NCBI GenBank assembly: GCA_040954595.2
Contig: CM082591.2
Coordinates: forward strand, 4,340,001-4,404,000
Origin: Balanoglossus misakiensis
Lineage: Eukaryota; Hemichordata
Length of the DNA: 64,000 nucleotides
Reading direction: 5' to 3'
Part shown: positions 41,352 through 56,300 of the stretch, piece by piece
Layout of the letters: the number at the start of each line of letters is the position of its first letter
Numbering within the stretch: position 1 is the stretch's first letter
Translations under genes and position numbers: made by a program
The notes under the pieces: generated by a model
What the model was told of the DNA's origin: nothing
Seen by the model: the letters and a program-made list of their open reading frames with translations, nothing else
Database searches by the model: none

Positions 41352-44300
41352 GTGAGTAACACTTAAATTATGCTGTCCCATTACTCATTTACTGTAATAC
41401 ACTACACAGTAGTAAATTTCATATTTGTACAATTGCACAGAAATTATAGACGCAGACATATGTGAAGCGAGTACTTATATTATTGAAGATGAAGCCACGA
41501 GTTCCTGAGTGTCAGCTTCGAATAGTTGGTTGCAGGCTTGTCCTTAGCTACTGAACTACAGCCAGATTTTCCTAATATTCTGCCAAGCTAATGTTATGAA
41601 TATGGCACTGTGATTTGTTACAATGTAAATTTCTAACTTGTTCATATATACAATGTATATTGCAATAGTCTCTTACGAGTGTACATATCCATGTAGGTTC
41701 AACTTAGACGAAACTGACCAGTAATCCATACCTTAATTATAGCACGGTCTCTGACCGTGATTATAGTTAATACCCATATGTGACTGTGAGGTGTGAAATA
41801 AGTGAAAATAGCCAAATTCCAAATTTAGCAGGTTTTATTATGTAATCACTCTCAGGATACATAAAAAGACAACCAGTATAATTTCAAAAGATAACATATT
41901 GACCTTACAAGCCCAGATGCTTGTATGGCTGGGCCACGTAAAAGATCACACACGCAAAGATGTAGCTACATTGTATTAACCTGCAAGAGCGACTGTGACT
42001 TTTCACACAGACTATGTTTCCCCAAAGAGGACCTCCACCCCACCCCCTTCAGCAAGCTTTATCAATTCTTCGTTTGATATCTTCATTACATGTTGCAAAA
42101 AAATGCAACCATGCTCATCTGTGTCCATTTCATTTTTAAAAATTCACTCTGCAGTAATTGTCAACATGTTTCCAATATTAAACAATAACGATGACTAATT
42201 CTGTCTCACTGACATCACAGTTGTGATTGATTAAAAACCCACAAACATGCAAATTAAATTTCACATCCTGTGTTCATTAGCATACGCGGAATTAAACACT
42301 GGGTCAGCTGAACCATAATTTAATGAAAGCGTGTTGGCCTGCACAGATAATTAACGCAAAAAGCATGACATGTATACAATTTATCCAGCTATTGTCATGT
42401 AAATTCCCCAGCCTAGTAAAAAGAATTGCCTTTGATATATGTGTGATTAGATTTGTTTTACAAATCATCGTCTTGCTTTGGTGATGTCAATCAAATATTG
42501 GAGACACATTTACTGCATAAAGAACCTTGTCATCCTTTGCCACTGAACAGTCCAGGGGTCTTATGATCGAGCAAAGTACCCTAATATAATGAAATGATGA
42601 TCTCATTTCAGTAAGAAATAGAAAAAATATTTGTCTCGTAAAACGCCAACATGACAGTAGTTTGGTAGCAAGCTGTGCTTCTGTGACTGTTAGACGTGGA
42701 TTATATCATCAAAGTACACAGTAGTATTTTAGCTTTGTAGCAACAGAGTTATGCTTGATGTTATAAATGGTCCCCTGGCATATAACTGTAACCAAGTAAC
42801 ACAGTCCTGGCTTCATGACAGGCCTAGAGAGATGCTTGAAAAAAATCAATTTAATCCTTAAAAGGGTCACGTAGGATCGATCCAGCTGTAGCTTAATATC
42901 TGTAAATAATTATTGAGTGTTCGAAAAGGTTAATACACACCTCAGTGGAACATAACATTTGACATAATCATGTCAGCGTAATGATCCAGAATTATGTGTG
43001 AAAATACATTGCTCGAAAATAATGTGGAATTTAGGGTTCTAGTGTTCTATTAATGTACCCTGTAATTGCTATACCGTAGATTGAAATGACATTTGCATAG
43101 TGAAATTCACGTTAGAGTACGGTGTCTGTAGCCCAGTAGTATTCACATGCCCACATGTCCTGGCGAAACTGAAAAGTCTCAGGAAAATAAATCTGAGTCA
43201 GGGGGAAAATAAATGAGTAGGCTGGCATACCCTAGAGAAAAAAATTCTTATCTCTGATCAAAAAAGTAACCCTAGCAACTGCAAGGAAATTGTTTGAACA
43301 TATACGAAATTATTGATTTTTTTAATATTTGAAATCCATGTAGACATACAATCTGGACAGGTGTGGGTATTGATTATGATGTTTAATATTTGAAGAAAAA
43401 CAGGATGCAGATATGTTTTCAAGAGATGTGATTGTCAATTTACATGAGTAAGGTCATCTCAACAGATACTGAATACTGATGATTTAGGGAAGTAGATGAT
43501 ATATACAAGGAGATGATCATTTTGGCCCAGAGGAAAACGCAAAGCTAGTGAAGATGAGAGATTTTATATCATGTTATCTTTCTCAATCTCTAAATGTGCA
43601 TCACTAAACGCAGCCCACACCTTAGTTGTGTCTATGCCCCTTGGGGTATGCTTTTTTTCATCTGATAATACTGTTAGAATTAGGTTTCTTCATCTCTGGT
43701 TCACAGCAAAACCTTATTGCACTGTAGTCTAATAGACCGAGAAAAATGATTCTATTTGTGGTGTTTCATCTACGGAGAGGTGACTGTGTTTGTGAACGTC
43801 AGACTTTGAATGTTAAATGAGCATGTTGTAGTTGACTCTGTTCCATTTCGTGTTACCGATATGTGACATGGTTACCAATTCTGCCAAACTGAAACATAGG
43901 ACAATCACAATAGTGTTGAGATAAAAAAGACATGACTTTCTGCCAGCCATCACATTAAGGAGTTCGTATTCTCTCTGCAAACAATGAAACGTGCTCACAA
44001 AAAGCACCATGTAATACTACCTTAATGTACGGATATCAAGCTGTGAGATTAATGCACCAGTCTTTGTATTAAAAGCCTGTGTATTGGTAACGTCTTTCCT
44101 ACAAAGCATTTGCACATAATCATAACTCCCTACGTGAGTGCTCAGTGCATATAGAATGGCAGGCGGTATAATCTGATGGTTTGGATGAGTTGAGTCGGTT
44201 TGGATGACATCGTTTGCGATTGAAGGCCTCGTTAGATCTGCAGGGATTGTTTTCGTCATGGTAACTTTTCAGACGCGTACCCAATCTCTTTTGAGTAGTT

Positions 44301-47300
44301 TGGTAGTGCATATTACACAATGTTTCACAGAGCCACTTCATACTTTCTGTTCGTTTATTTTCCATTGGATGTCTCTAGCTGTAGCGCTGGAAAATTCTGG
44401 CGCCATGGATCAATAAAATACCTGAAATTCCTGGTTGGAAAACTCATACCAAATACACTAAAACCTGTCTAAACCGAACCCTGTCGAAAATGGAAATCTG
44501 TCTATGCAAAACACCTTTCCTGTCCCTTTTACATAGAACCACATGTTAAAATAACCTCTATAAACCAGACACCTCTGTTAACTGAACAATTTCTTCAGTT
44601 CCTTTGGTGTCTAGTTTAGACTGGTTTTACTGTATTTCCTGTAAGTGCAGTTCAGATTGAACCGGTGTACTGAAACTAGGATTTCATTTCGTTTATTTCT
44701 GTCAAGGTCAGCCACGTTTGATGTTAAGCTCCCGGGCATCAGTGTAATTCACAAATAATTGTACCTACCACTTAGACAATTCATCATTCACAGCAAATCA
44801 CAAATTACTTTCTTGACCTACAAAGGAGACATCTGTAATTTTATCAGACAGTAACTGTAATGATGTAAATGATTGATTTACATTGTGGTCTGATGAAGCG
44901 AAAAATACCCCAATGATATTGTAGCAAAAATACTGTGAAACTAAAAATGCTGTGAAAATCTGTGATTGGCCAGATCTCAATTTGCCATGGTAACTGTAGC
45001 TATATTTGCATCTAGGTGACCGTATACCTTTAACAACACTCAACATCTTAAATGTGAACAAGGCACCAGCGATGGGCCTCTCAGAGAAAAATCTGATGCA
45101 CTGAAAGTCTATGACTGATTGCCAAGCATTGATGATGGATTTATCTAATAATGAATGAGTCTAGCGGATTATAACATCCATTGTGCGATCATTCCTTTCA
45201 TGTGTCTGATGTGAAAATAATCTGACAACATGTACATGAAGTACCAGTAGATGAAGGTCGAATTACAGAAACTAGCAACAAATCAGAGCAGTTTTGGACT
45301 TATAAGTCACCATTTCAATTTACATCAAACGTTTTCATACACTATGGATACGTATGCCACTCCACAGGCACTGATATTGCGAAAATTTCCTGTCGCGAAA
45401 ATAGCCCCTTTTACAGTATTATAATCCATTATTCACTGCTTTGTACTCTTTTCTTTCTCTTTTCACTCTCAGGTTTGTCAAAAACTTGTCTCAAGATAAG
45501 ATCAGCCTGAGTACACTGAAAGGTGAAGGCGACCTGAGTGACCTTGAGCTGGACGAGAAAGTGCTGATGGATTTATTAGATTTACCAACTTGGGTTGTAC
45601 TTACAAAAGCTGTGTGTAACAGGGTACATATAAAGGTCAGTTTTCACCCTTTCTTTCATCAATCGTGTGTTTGTGTGTCATACAGAATTTGTTATCCTGT
45701 CCAAATTTAAATCCCATTGTGAATCTTGCAAACGCGCTATGTTGACTGTTTACCAGAAGTCTAGCATTTGATGTTTTTTGGATAAATTAATTAACCTAGG
45801 GACACTGTCTCTACAGGACATTTCAGCGACTTGAGTGGTACATATATTTACTTGCTGTCCTAGGGGTCCCTCAACTTCTTAATCAGTTCCCTTAGGTTGT
45901 ACTTATTTTTCAGGCTCCCCTAGGTCATATTATATTTTCAGGGTCTTCGAGTTCTAATACTGATCCAAAGTCAGTCACAATCCCAACTTGTAATTTTCTC
46001 GGTCTCCTGCCCTGAAACCATATCATAATTGCTCCCCTATGATACTATACTCAACCCTCTCATTTACAGTAACTAACTCTGATTCTTTGGTTGTCAGTTT
46101 TCAATCCCTCATAGCCTCCAGAATATGGGGGCTTCCCCTATTATTACGCACACTTGTGCACGTACTTGCAAGACTTCATAATAGACTCGCATAGCTGGCT
46201 TCCGTATGCAACCCCACAGTCTAGTTCTCATATTATAACGGTTTCATCTGACTACATCAAGGAAATTTGATGAAATTCTACAGTGGGAGAGTTATGTTCG
46301 TTCTTCTGTGACCTTGAAATGCATAGTAACGTTCAGACGACGGGTATTTCATCATAGCCATGCAAATTACCCTCGTCTGTAGTTGGCAGTTTGAACGCTT
46401 GTGTTAAGTTTAAGACAGAGGATTACTGTACATGAACCAAGGTTTGCATTATTGAATGAAACGATCGCCTACTGGTTTATTTGCGAGTATCGGTATGCTG
46501 TTATTTTTGCAGGAAACATACAAATATGCCATCATATTTCTGCTGGTACATTTCTGTCAGTATCGTAGCATGCGTATGTTTTAATGTGATATGTCTAATA
46601 AAAATTATGGAAAGGTGTCAACATTATCCTAGAACATATAATGTCCAAATGCTTACACATATCTTTAATTGGAGATTACACTTCAAAAAATATTTTGATT
46701 GTGTCTATAAGTACATGTAATTCTACTGTATATATGTATGTCATGGTCAATTTCATAAAATGTCTTTTAAACAAATTGCGTCATTTCAGCCTGCGCTTAC
46801 TGTGTTTATCTATATATTTGGTTTAAAAGCAATAGTGTTTAATGTGACCTAACTCGAGGGCGTTGCATTTGTACATTGCCGGAAATGTGTTCAAAGTGCC
46901 ATTAATGGAAATTGAACGCAGTGTGTTGTACCAATGATTTCTGTATTGGCCCCACTGATTTCCGTCTGTAAGGCAATGCACTACTAGTAGCTTTCTGTGA
47001 TTTATGATTTAGGACGTAATGGAGATGTTTTCAGAATTTCATCCAAAATTTCCATTTATGCTACATATGGGGTGATTTTCAAAAACCAAAACTGAAATAA
47101 AATTGGTCTTATATATTTCTAGATATTCAACAACAGAAAATTGCAATTCATATCGCGTACACATAATGTATGTTTGTATATTTTGTGTTCACCAGTAATG
47201 TACAAGTTAGCTTTTTGTATCCAGGGAGACTCGTTTCAAAATGTAACTTTGTGTTGCCTCGGGCGGTTGAAAACATAGTGCTCTTGCAAAATTGTTCAAA

Positions 47301-50300
47301 TGGACTTAAAAAAAGAAAAATTAGACCACATAGGGATTTCGTATGATTTCTATACAGACAAACATGCTTAGAACTGTAAGTCACTTGGACTGACTGGCGC
47401 ATCACTGGCGTCATTGTCTGTTCGTTCTTCCTCCTTTGTGTAATTGCATCGCATGTAGAATGCAATAGGCTTCTGTCGAATCTAGAATTCCACAGCGTTT
47501 ATTGGCAAAATTAGCATCTTCTGATGCTTGTACCACCTGGAAAGAATGTCTTTTTCACCTTGTGAAATAGGTCATCCCAATATGTTTCCCTTTGATCTTA
47601 CCGAATAAACGTCGTACACTCAGAAGGGGAATGTTGCTTTTCGTAATAAACACACGATAGACTTTCATAAATCTACATGTACCAGTACACGTACACCGGT
47701 ACTCAATTTCACCAGTAAAAATAAAAGCAACCTCAACAATGTAATATTACAATATTGATCTGGTGATGTAGAATTCCCCTCAGGTTGTTGAACAAGCAGA
47801 CAGTCTGATCTTTAAAAAAATGAACGCGAAATCTACTTCAGTATTTAATTTTTACATCAGTAAGAACTTAACAAGGTAATGCTTTCAGACACCCAGTAGC
47901 AATCGATAATTTGAAATCCATTTCCCATGTACAGTTGCATAACTATGCAATCTCCTGTATTCGGTTCTGGTGATGTGGTATTTCTTAATTGACTGAAACT
48001 GACTTCCCACCATATTCCAACAAGTTTTATTTTGTGACAATCTCTGAGAGAGACCCTGTTCCTTAAAGGTATACGGTCACCTATAGAAATTTAGCTACCG
48101 TAACCATAGCAAACTTGAGAACCCTCAAATATGCCATTTCAGCCATATATGGGCGTATGTAAATTGGAGGTGACCGTATACCTTTAAGGCTTGATAAATG
48201 ATAGACGAGTTCTCTTGGCTTGCGTTCAGTATAGAGATTAGTCGGTGTGCAATGATACATCGGACTTGAGATCAGAAGAAAAAGCTTCCTTTAAGTGAGT
48301 TTACCGCGAGAAACAGACAGGAAATTGAAACACAAGACGCGGTCCGTTCTTCAGGAAGCCTTGTCGGTGAATTGCAACCACTCAAGAAAGCTCCTTAGCG
48401 AACTCGTTCTTCCAAGAAGGCTTTCAAAATCTTGCATCTGAGTTGCGGATATCGTGTGGTGTACTTTTTTCCCTTTCCTGTCGAAGAAAACGTTTGTACA
48501 GACAGACAGATTTGCATCAGTCGGCACTCCAAATCCAATTTAGCAGTTGTTTTTCTCTGAGAGACCACTCGACTGTGCTGGAAAGACAGGATGCCTACAT
48601 GTTGACATTTTCCATTTCCCACCTGACTAAGTACTGAAGTACATCAAGACTTTACAACCAGCATGAGACATACTATGTACAGTATGCCCCGCAGCCAACA
48701 TGTTAACCGTACTCAGTTTAAGTCTAAGAGTGCGGGTGGCTTTTCCCATGCTGTTTTTCTTGTTCTTGGAATATTAACCCTTTCTCCACCATGGTTTGGT
48801 CCAAATCCAAAGGTTTTCTATAGCAAATTTGGACATCTATAGATGGAAACAGGGGTGAAAGGGTTAAAAGGACAAAGTCTCTCTCATTTTTGGCTACTTT
48901 AGATTATTTATTGCCGAAAATAATTCTTCATTTACTCATTAAATTAGGGGGGAGGGGGGTCTTTTCAAAATTGCCTTAAAATTAAGACTTTCAAAATGGC
49001 CGCCAAATTTGAGGTTCAAAATGGCCGCCTATATCTGTGCTTAGTCTATGGCATTCAAAATGGCCGCCAAATTTAGTGACTTTGACAATCTCTATGGTAA
49101 ACATTATGGAGAAATTTTACTCATAGTTCAACCACACACACCTTCCATCCCACAAGATGTAGACACAAGAGTGAAAAACTCACCAAAATGAATATTCGGT
49201 GTTTACCATTTATTCATTTTGGCGAGATTTTTACTCTCATATCCTACAAACGTGATGGTTGAATGTTGATTCACTATATATCCACATGTGCATTAGCATA
49301 AACAGTGTAGTGAATCAAACATAATAAATGGGAAAAGAAGCGTGAGAGAGAGACTTTGTCCCTTTAAAGAAGGAACACAAGATCAAGTCAGCAATTCAAC
49401 TTACATGTAACTAAAAGATTTTATTGTTTTAAAAGATTCTCATTTCATAAAAAATCGTTTGCTGTATCTTTCACAGATACCATGGACTAAACTTAAGACA
49501 CATCCTGCCAGTCTGGTAAGTGGTGAAGACAAGTTTTTCTGACATTGTATTTTATCTGGGTTGACCTGTGTACATTCAAAGCAGGTGTAGAATGGCAAAA
49601 TATGTCCATTTACAAGAATTACTGCGAGTTAAATTTATCAAGAGCCTTCATTGAGAACCTTTCTTCTTTTTGTTCTTTTGACCAGTATCTAGATCAAGTT
49701 GAAATCGAAATGGAAATCACAGAGGAACTACGACAACAAACAGAATATGTACCATTGCACAGGTAAGCCAAGATCCATAACTATGTAGTGGAACCTGGCA
49801 TTATGGACACCTCTTTAATCAGGACATTTTTCTGTTCCTGCAGGTGTCCTTAGTTAAAGCGACAATAGATATCTTTTGGCTTTATTTCCAGTATTTTTGT
49901 TCTGTGTATCAAATGCAATGTCTTTCTCTTGTCCAAACAGCATGCTTATGTACCCAGTTCACTACATTCACATGGACTAGTGTTTAAACCCTGTTTCCCT
50001 TTTGTATCACAGTTCTGGAGGGAAGTATGGCTTCTCGGACAAAGTAATCGACGGACTCTTTGTGGTCATCAACGCAATCACCATCAATTTTCACTCCACA
50101 GCGTTCCAGGCATCAGCTCAGGCAAGTACCGTATGATGGCCCAATGAAGTTCGCTAAAATTTATTGTTAGCAAAATTTTCCTGTTTTACAGTGCTTAGTC
50201 CTGCATCTATGCAGGGATGTGCCTGATCATATCTTGCTCATAATAGATGAATTTCAATGAGAAACTTATATGCACGCACATGGTCACTGATGCCAACAAA

Positions 50301-53300
50301 AGCCTGCATCCGATTTCAAGTGGTGCTTTGCAGTCAATGTTTCCATGGTAACATGGTAGTGTCAGACGTGCGAGCTCAAAAACTGAGAATAACACGCTAA
50401 TTTACAATGAAGTGTTTCAATCGGCTGCCAGGACCACATGTCTTTTAAGTTATACAACCCTTTGCCCATCACGACTATGATTCTTGTTGCCTGAAATAAA
50501 TATTTCCTGCTGGTACTTAGGTGCCTGATGAAAAGCTCCATGTACCGTAGTTGGCTGAAATTTTAAGATGACTTATTTTATCTATGTACAGAATACATAT
50601 CAGGAATAAGTTTCCAACTTGATCAGTTGTGACCAAAAATATTCACAATAATGAAAATTCTAAATTCGAGTGAATATGCAGGATTTGCACAATATAAAAG
50701 TTAAAGTAATGAATCCTTTCCCTGTTTAATTTCCCATATCTGTTTTATTTGTGTTGAACTGCAGATTTCAAGGTTTCGTATTCGAAGTATGAGACCGACA
50801 TGGCAGGTCGCCGACTTACGACTGACAAGGATCAAGGACCTCAACCGCGGCGAGATACTTATCTTCAAAGAAGCTGATTGGCTGTCTCTCCGCATCGAAA
50901 TCGACGCCATCAAGAAGGACCCCAGTCGGCCGACCACGCCCATACGACTGATCACGAATCAAGGGAAAGTGCGGTTCACCATCAAGAAGAGGTTGTCGGA
51001 CTGCGTCATGCTGACGTCCAAAGTTCAGCTTCTACTCGAGGATTTACTGTGGGTGTTGACAGATTCCCAGGTCAAGGCTGTAATCGAGTATTGCCAGTAC
51101 CTCGGAAACCTCAACAAAAAGTCGAAAAATCTAGTGAAGACAGACACAAATATTGAGTCACAGGTATAGTCCATTTCTTCCATGTTAAAAAATGGAAGTT
51201 TATAAGCTTAAGTGATACTGAGTCATTATAAAGATTTGGAACAGAATATGCTAACTACAATAGTACAAAGACAGGAATTTTTGACCACAAGAAGTTATGA
51301 AATACAGTCAATATATCGTTTCTTCTACTCTCATCTCTTACTACTGTGAGTTGTCGACCTTTTACCCAGAATGCAATTATTATGTGATTTGACCCCCTAG
51401 CACAAACTGAAAACCTATTTACGGCAGCCAGAATTAACCAACCAACGGAAAATTTCAGGTTTTCTCAACAAATTTTCCCGTTGCAGTCTCAGCTGTTAGC
51501 CCAGCAGAGCAAGAACCAGTCCACTCAGGGAACGCAGCACAATTTGTCGGCAGACGCGCTGGCGGCCAAGAGATACTTCGACAAGTATGACGTGGTCGAG
51601 TCATCGTACCATGTCGTCATGAACAGGGTAGATTTACATCTGTGTGACGAACAGAACCGACCCGAGTCAGAAGGTGAGAATCATTTATTTTAATTCTCAA
51701 CTTTTCATCGAAATGTGTGCATGTGCCTGATTTTGCCATCAAAATATGTCCATGCACAAAAATTGCATTGACATATGTAACCACATTGATAATCATGCCA
51801 ATCAAAACCAACATTTACTGCCAAGCTACATATGAATTGCTGCTAACCTCTCACCCCTGACCTTTGAACTATGACATCAGGATCACCATAAGGTAATCTT
51901 TTCTTAGTTGATTCATGAAAGCTTTTGTAAGCTTTTTTTTCATAAACATTTCTAACAAAAAGACGCTTCTTTCTGCAATTTATTCAGCAACTCGGAAAGG
52001 TTTGTTTCTGAAAATTTTATAGCTGTCCAGTGAGCGTGAAACTAACCTTTTTTAATAACCCACATTTGTGTCAAGATCTCTTTTTCTGAAATTTCTTCTT
52101 GCTCAAAGTTCTTGTTGATCTTCTCTAAACATGGTAACCTAGATCTCATGTAAATGCAGTAAAACTCACTTTACTCCAGTTTGCTGGATGGCATCTTTGT
52201 CAAACTGAGATTTCATGTTCAATGTAATGCTTCAAAATAGTTCAAACTATTTTACATTGTTCAACTAATTATTTTAACAGATGTCTTCTATTTTAATTAT
52301 TCCACTTACCACTTCTGCTGGTGTGTTTTTATCTACTTCAGCTTGGTCTTATAATCTGTTTGAATCTCGATGTAGTATAATTCATGCAACATTTACATTG
52401 CCTGGCATCGTGGCAGAGTGATAAAAAAAATCATTTGTCCGGTACAATTTCACAATATTGCATTCTGAGACCAAATGGATCATTCATTCATTGCATGAAA
52501 CACTTATTTCGCTTTTCTTCTATTTTGGGATAAAATCTAATTCAGTCTGCTCTCACTTCTTTTGCTACCATCATCACACACCAAAAAAACAGTCAATGCA
52601 GGTAACATTTTTTTATGAATTTACTTGCTTGCTTGCTAAACTTGTGTTTAACTTGAATTTTTATCTGGTCAAACTGATTTTGCGGTATAGGCTTTTCAAA
52701 GTTTTAAGTTGTGAATGTTTAGTCTTTATCCCTTGTATTTTTCCCTTTAATAGCAGTAGAAGTCTTGTGATGTCATGTATGTCGCCACACTGTCTGTGTT
52801 AAATCCTGAGACTGTCAAGTATTTCTGTTAGTAGATTTGGACATTCGATGTAAACCCATACTTACTGGCAGTTGGGTGATTTCGATTTTAGGTCCAATAC
52901 TGTAAAACAGGAAATTTTTCGCGACAGGAAATTTTCGCGATATCAAAAAAGGCAACTGTAATATGACGATTTATTTTTGTGTTCTCGTATTTCACTAACT
53001 GCATTGATATCTCACATTTTTTTGCCTCTCGCGAAAATTTATCGTACACGAAAATTTCCCGTTTTACAGTATATAGAAACAGTACTGCTCAGTTGCAATA
53101 TGGTTCACTTACAAATAAGTGGAATTCTCAGAACAACTCTACCTGCAGGCACATTACAGTATGCGGGTTTGCATTGAAATATTCATGCACATTTATATAT
53201 ATGCTCCAGAGTTTTTCATGTATCCATTATTCAAAACTGCATTGAAAGTTTTAGTTGATACAGAAAATAAAATGCCCCAAGAATTGTATGGAGTGTACAC

Positions 53301-56300
53301 GGTAAATTGCACCAGCAAAGCTAGATAGGTTTGTGGCAACATTTCGGAGATTTAAACTAATCACCAATCTACCGGCCTTTAAAAGCACTGCCTCAGAACC
53401 CAAATTGGCTTTAATGGTTTTGAAATGTTGCCATGGATACCAGGTCGGCTTTTTGTTTGGTTGCCAGGGAAACCAGACTGGGCTCATCAGTCTCCATCAT
53501 CTAGATGGAAATTCACTGTTTGCAGAGACGTACACATGTTTTTCTTCACCTATTGTCGGCATCTCTTTTGCTCTGCTGTTAAAATAGAATGCTTTGCTTC
53601 AATTCCAAAATCTGTTATTGACTTCGAAGGGCCTCTAGTTATATCAGCTTTCTAAGTAGAGGGTATCATAGCGCGCAAGTTCACTGCCAGGCTATCTCTT
53701 TTGGCAGAGCCAGGAAATAGCCGGATAAATACATTTGAATGCATGGTCATGGCCGAGGGGGGAAACAGTGTTGATACAAACTGCTTCCTTGTGAGTCCTG
53801 TTGGTGGATTTAATGCATTTGGACATGTTGGTTTTCTGCTGAACCAACTCAGTGTGTTATGTGTCAGGCAAATTTTCTGGAATTCCTGCTGTCCCACTGG
53901 CTTGATGAAGCATGTTGGGCCAGTTAGAAATGATCTGTAAGTCTTTCTAAGACTAATCTGCCAGATGGATTTATCCTGTCCGTATGGTGATTACTTGGAG
54001 TTACATGTTAAATGTTGTGTCTGTGATGTTTCAGAGACTTTCAAGAGACGGATTGATGGAGGCGCTATGCAGGTGTCACTGCAGAAACTCTCTCTGGATT
54101 TATACCCATACCATATAGCCAGTAAGTACTATTCTTATTAACTAATTCAAAGTAATATTTTTTAATGATGACCTTTTAGGCTATCCTAGTTGGCATGGGT
54201 CATGTAAGTATGGTTTTCTAAGGATTTCTGTCACATTAGGAATGTGAGAATTTAGTTCTGCTAATATTGCTGTCCTCATGATGTCTAACAAGAGGCTTTT
54301 GAAACTACCAGCATTTTTACAGGTTCTTGTCGTCTGCTTGTTCCATGGAATTAATCACAGGAATCTACTTCAAATCCATTCATAGTCAGAGGGACATAGT
54401 TATGTCAGTGTCTGTTACAAATTACTTCAGAAATGTTACCACTCTGAACTCCAAACATGCCATTGGCCAAAAGTGTTAATCCTCCTTAAATAATCCTGTT
54501 TACAACTTTTCATGCACTGCATTTATTTTCAGATACAAGTCGTGCCCACTGGGAGAGGTACGACGAAGCCATGTCTGCCAGGGACGGCTGGGTGGAGCAT
54601 CTCATGGTCCACTTCCGCCACCTGGTCAAATGCGCCCAAGAACAGGGCAAAACCTTCAAAACCAGGCAGCGGAATCCATCAGCAGAGGACAATCCAGGTC
54701 ACCACCAGGTCAGGGGTCAACCTCGGGACGCCAGGGGTCAGGTCAGATCCCCCCAGGTCAAAGGTCACCCGCCGAAGAGGTCACCGGTGAAGCAGGCACG
54801 GTTGCTGGAGAACACCTTTGTGATCAGGATTGAAGATTTCACTCTGTACTCAGTATCCACAGCTCAGTCCAGCCATAAAGCTCCTTCCAAGAAGTTCGTC
54901 TCGTCTGACAAGAAAGCCCTGTTCCTCCCGCCGGAAATGTCTTCGTTACACATAGAACATACCTCTTACTACTTCCCCGATGGACTAGACTTCCCACGTG
55001 AGTATCTGTCCCATTATGTTGGCACTATAGTTCTGCAAGCTTTTACCTGTGCGAAAGTCACACAATCACTGAAGGTAGTTGTCTACCCAGATGGAATGCA
55101 TGGTTATCCAGTACATTGTATATGTAGAATTTGAAGAAAACAGTTTTACAATATTGTAATTTTCGTTAAGTTTTCACAGGGTGTCCCAAAAGAGTTGGTG
55201 CATGAATGTGACTAGAAAACCCGCCATAAACCATTATAAACAATATCCTAGTTAGACAAGTTTCGTCACACAGTGCATCATTTCTTTACTTTTTCTTTCA
55301 GTTCCGCAACCCAACATATTTGCGAAGTTGAACCCTGTTCACTTATACGTGGATTATTCTACGATACTGTGGTTGTACCAGTTTGCAAACAACATGGCCA
55401 CCGGTGTGGTAAGTTTGTCTTCTAAATCAAATTTGTTATTCCATGTAACGCGAACTCGGTATGTTTTTGTATGAATATCGTTCTTGTTGTTTCACTTGGT
55501 TGTGCATTTTGTATTTTGATACAACAGAAAGATGACAGTAGTCTCTCAGTGGAATTTGAGCATCGTGACATCCGGATAGATGCCCTGATGCCTAAGGTAG
55601 GCTCAACATTGTGCTTGATTGAAAAACAACATATACCCTACATCTTGGATACACTCCATGGACTTTGTTGTTGAGACATAATAGATGTTGAAATACTTTT
55701 GAATTTTAGCAGCAAAGTAATGTGACATGTTTTGTCCATTAATAAAAAAATGCTTTGAAATTATTCCTTGCATCATTCTTAGGAAAGGATCTGCACTAAT
55801 GGAAATCATTTCTTGTTTGTGGGATCTGTTTTAGCTAACCCTGCCAGCAGAGAAGGAAATGACCAACCAGCCAGACAGACCCACGTCACTCCAATTACTT
55901 TCCTCGCAACTCACCATCTCCAACTCGAGACTAGCCACCCACTCATCCAAATCAGACCTGGGTTCCGCCCTGCAGAAACTCTACGCTGGGAAAATGTGCT
56001 ACGAGACGGAGACCTTCCCAAACGCCGAGGAGGACATCCAGGCACTCCCGCAGTTGTTCTGGGACCACGCCTACAAGAGTGAGGAGAACGGATTGCTGGG
56101 AATGGGAAAGGATGTGGAAAAATCCAGAGCTTATGAAAATGGAAATGTGCCGTTCATTCGTGAGAAGACGTCGGCTGAATCTGAGCAGAAAGTAAAGTAT
56201 GGAAAATTAGATGGTGAAAATGATGAAACCAAAACGGCCGAGACTGCAGAGAGCTCGCAGTTGCATGCAAAGTCTTTTGTGACGTATGCATCGGAAGATG

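Larger units (their letters stand above)
41352..45472 (+). other. BLTP3 copy 1 intron 1 (4.1 kb)
   Basis: AT-rich with no coding exon seen. Holds a family F element (44454-44634), a family B right part (44948-45033) and a family D terminus (45368-45427). Open frames at 44017-44416 lack similarity. Confidence 0.6.
45636..49476 (+). other. BLTP3 copy 1 intron 2 (3.8 kb)
   Basis: No coding exon is seen. It holds a family B element (48063-48187), a family C element (48774-48867) directly joined to a longer family G element (48864-49367), and AT-rich unique sequence. Confidence 0.6.
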
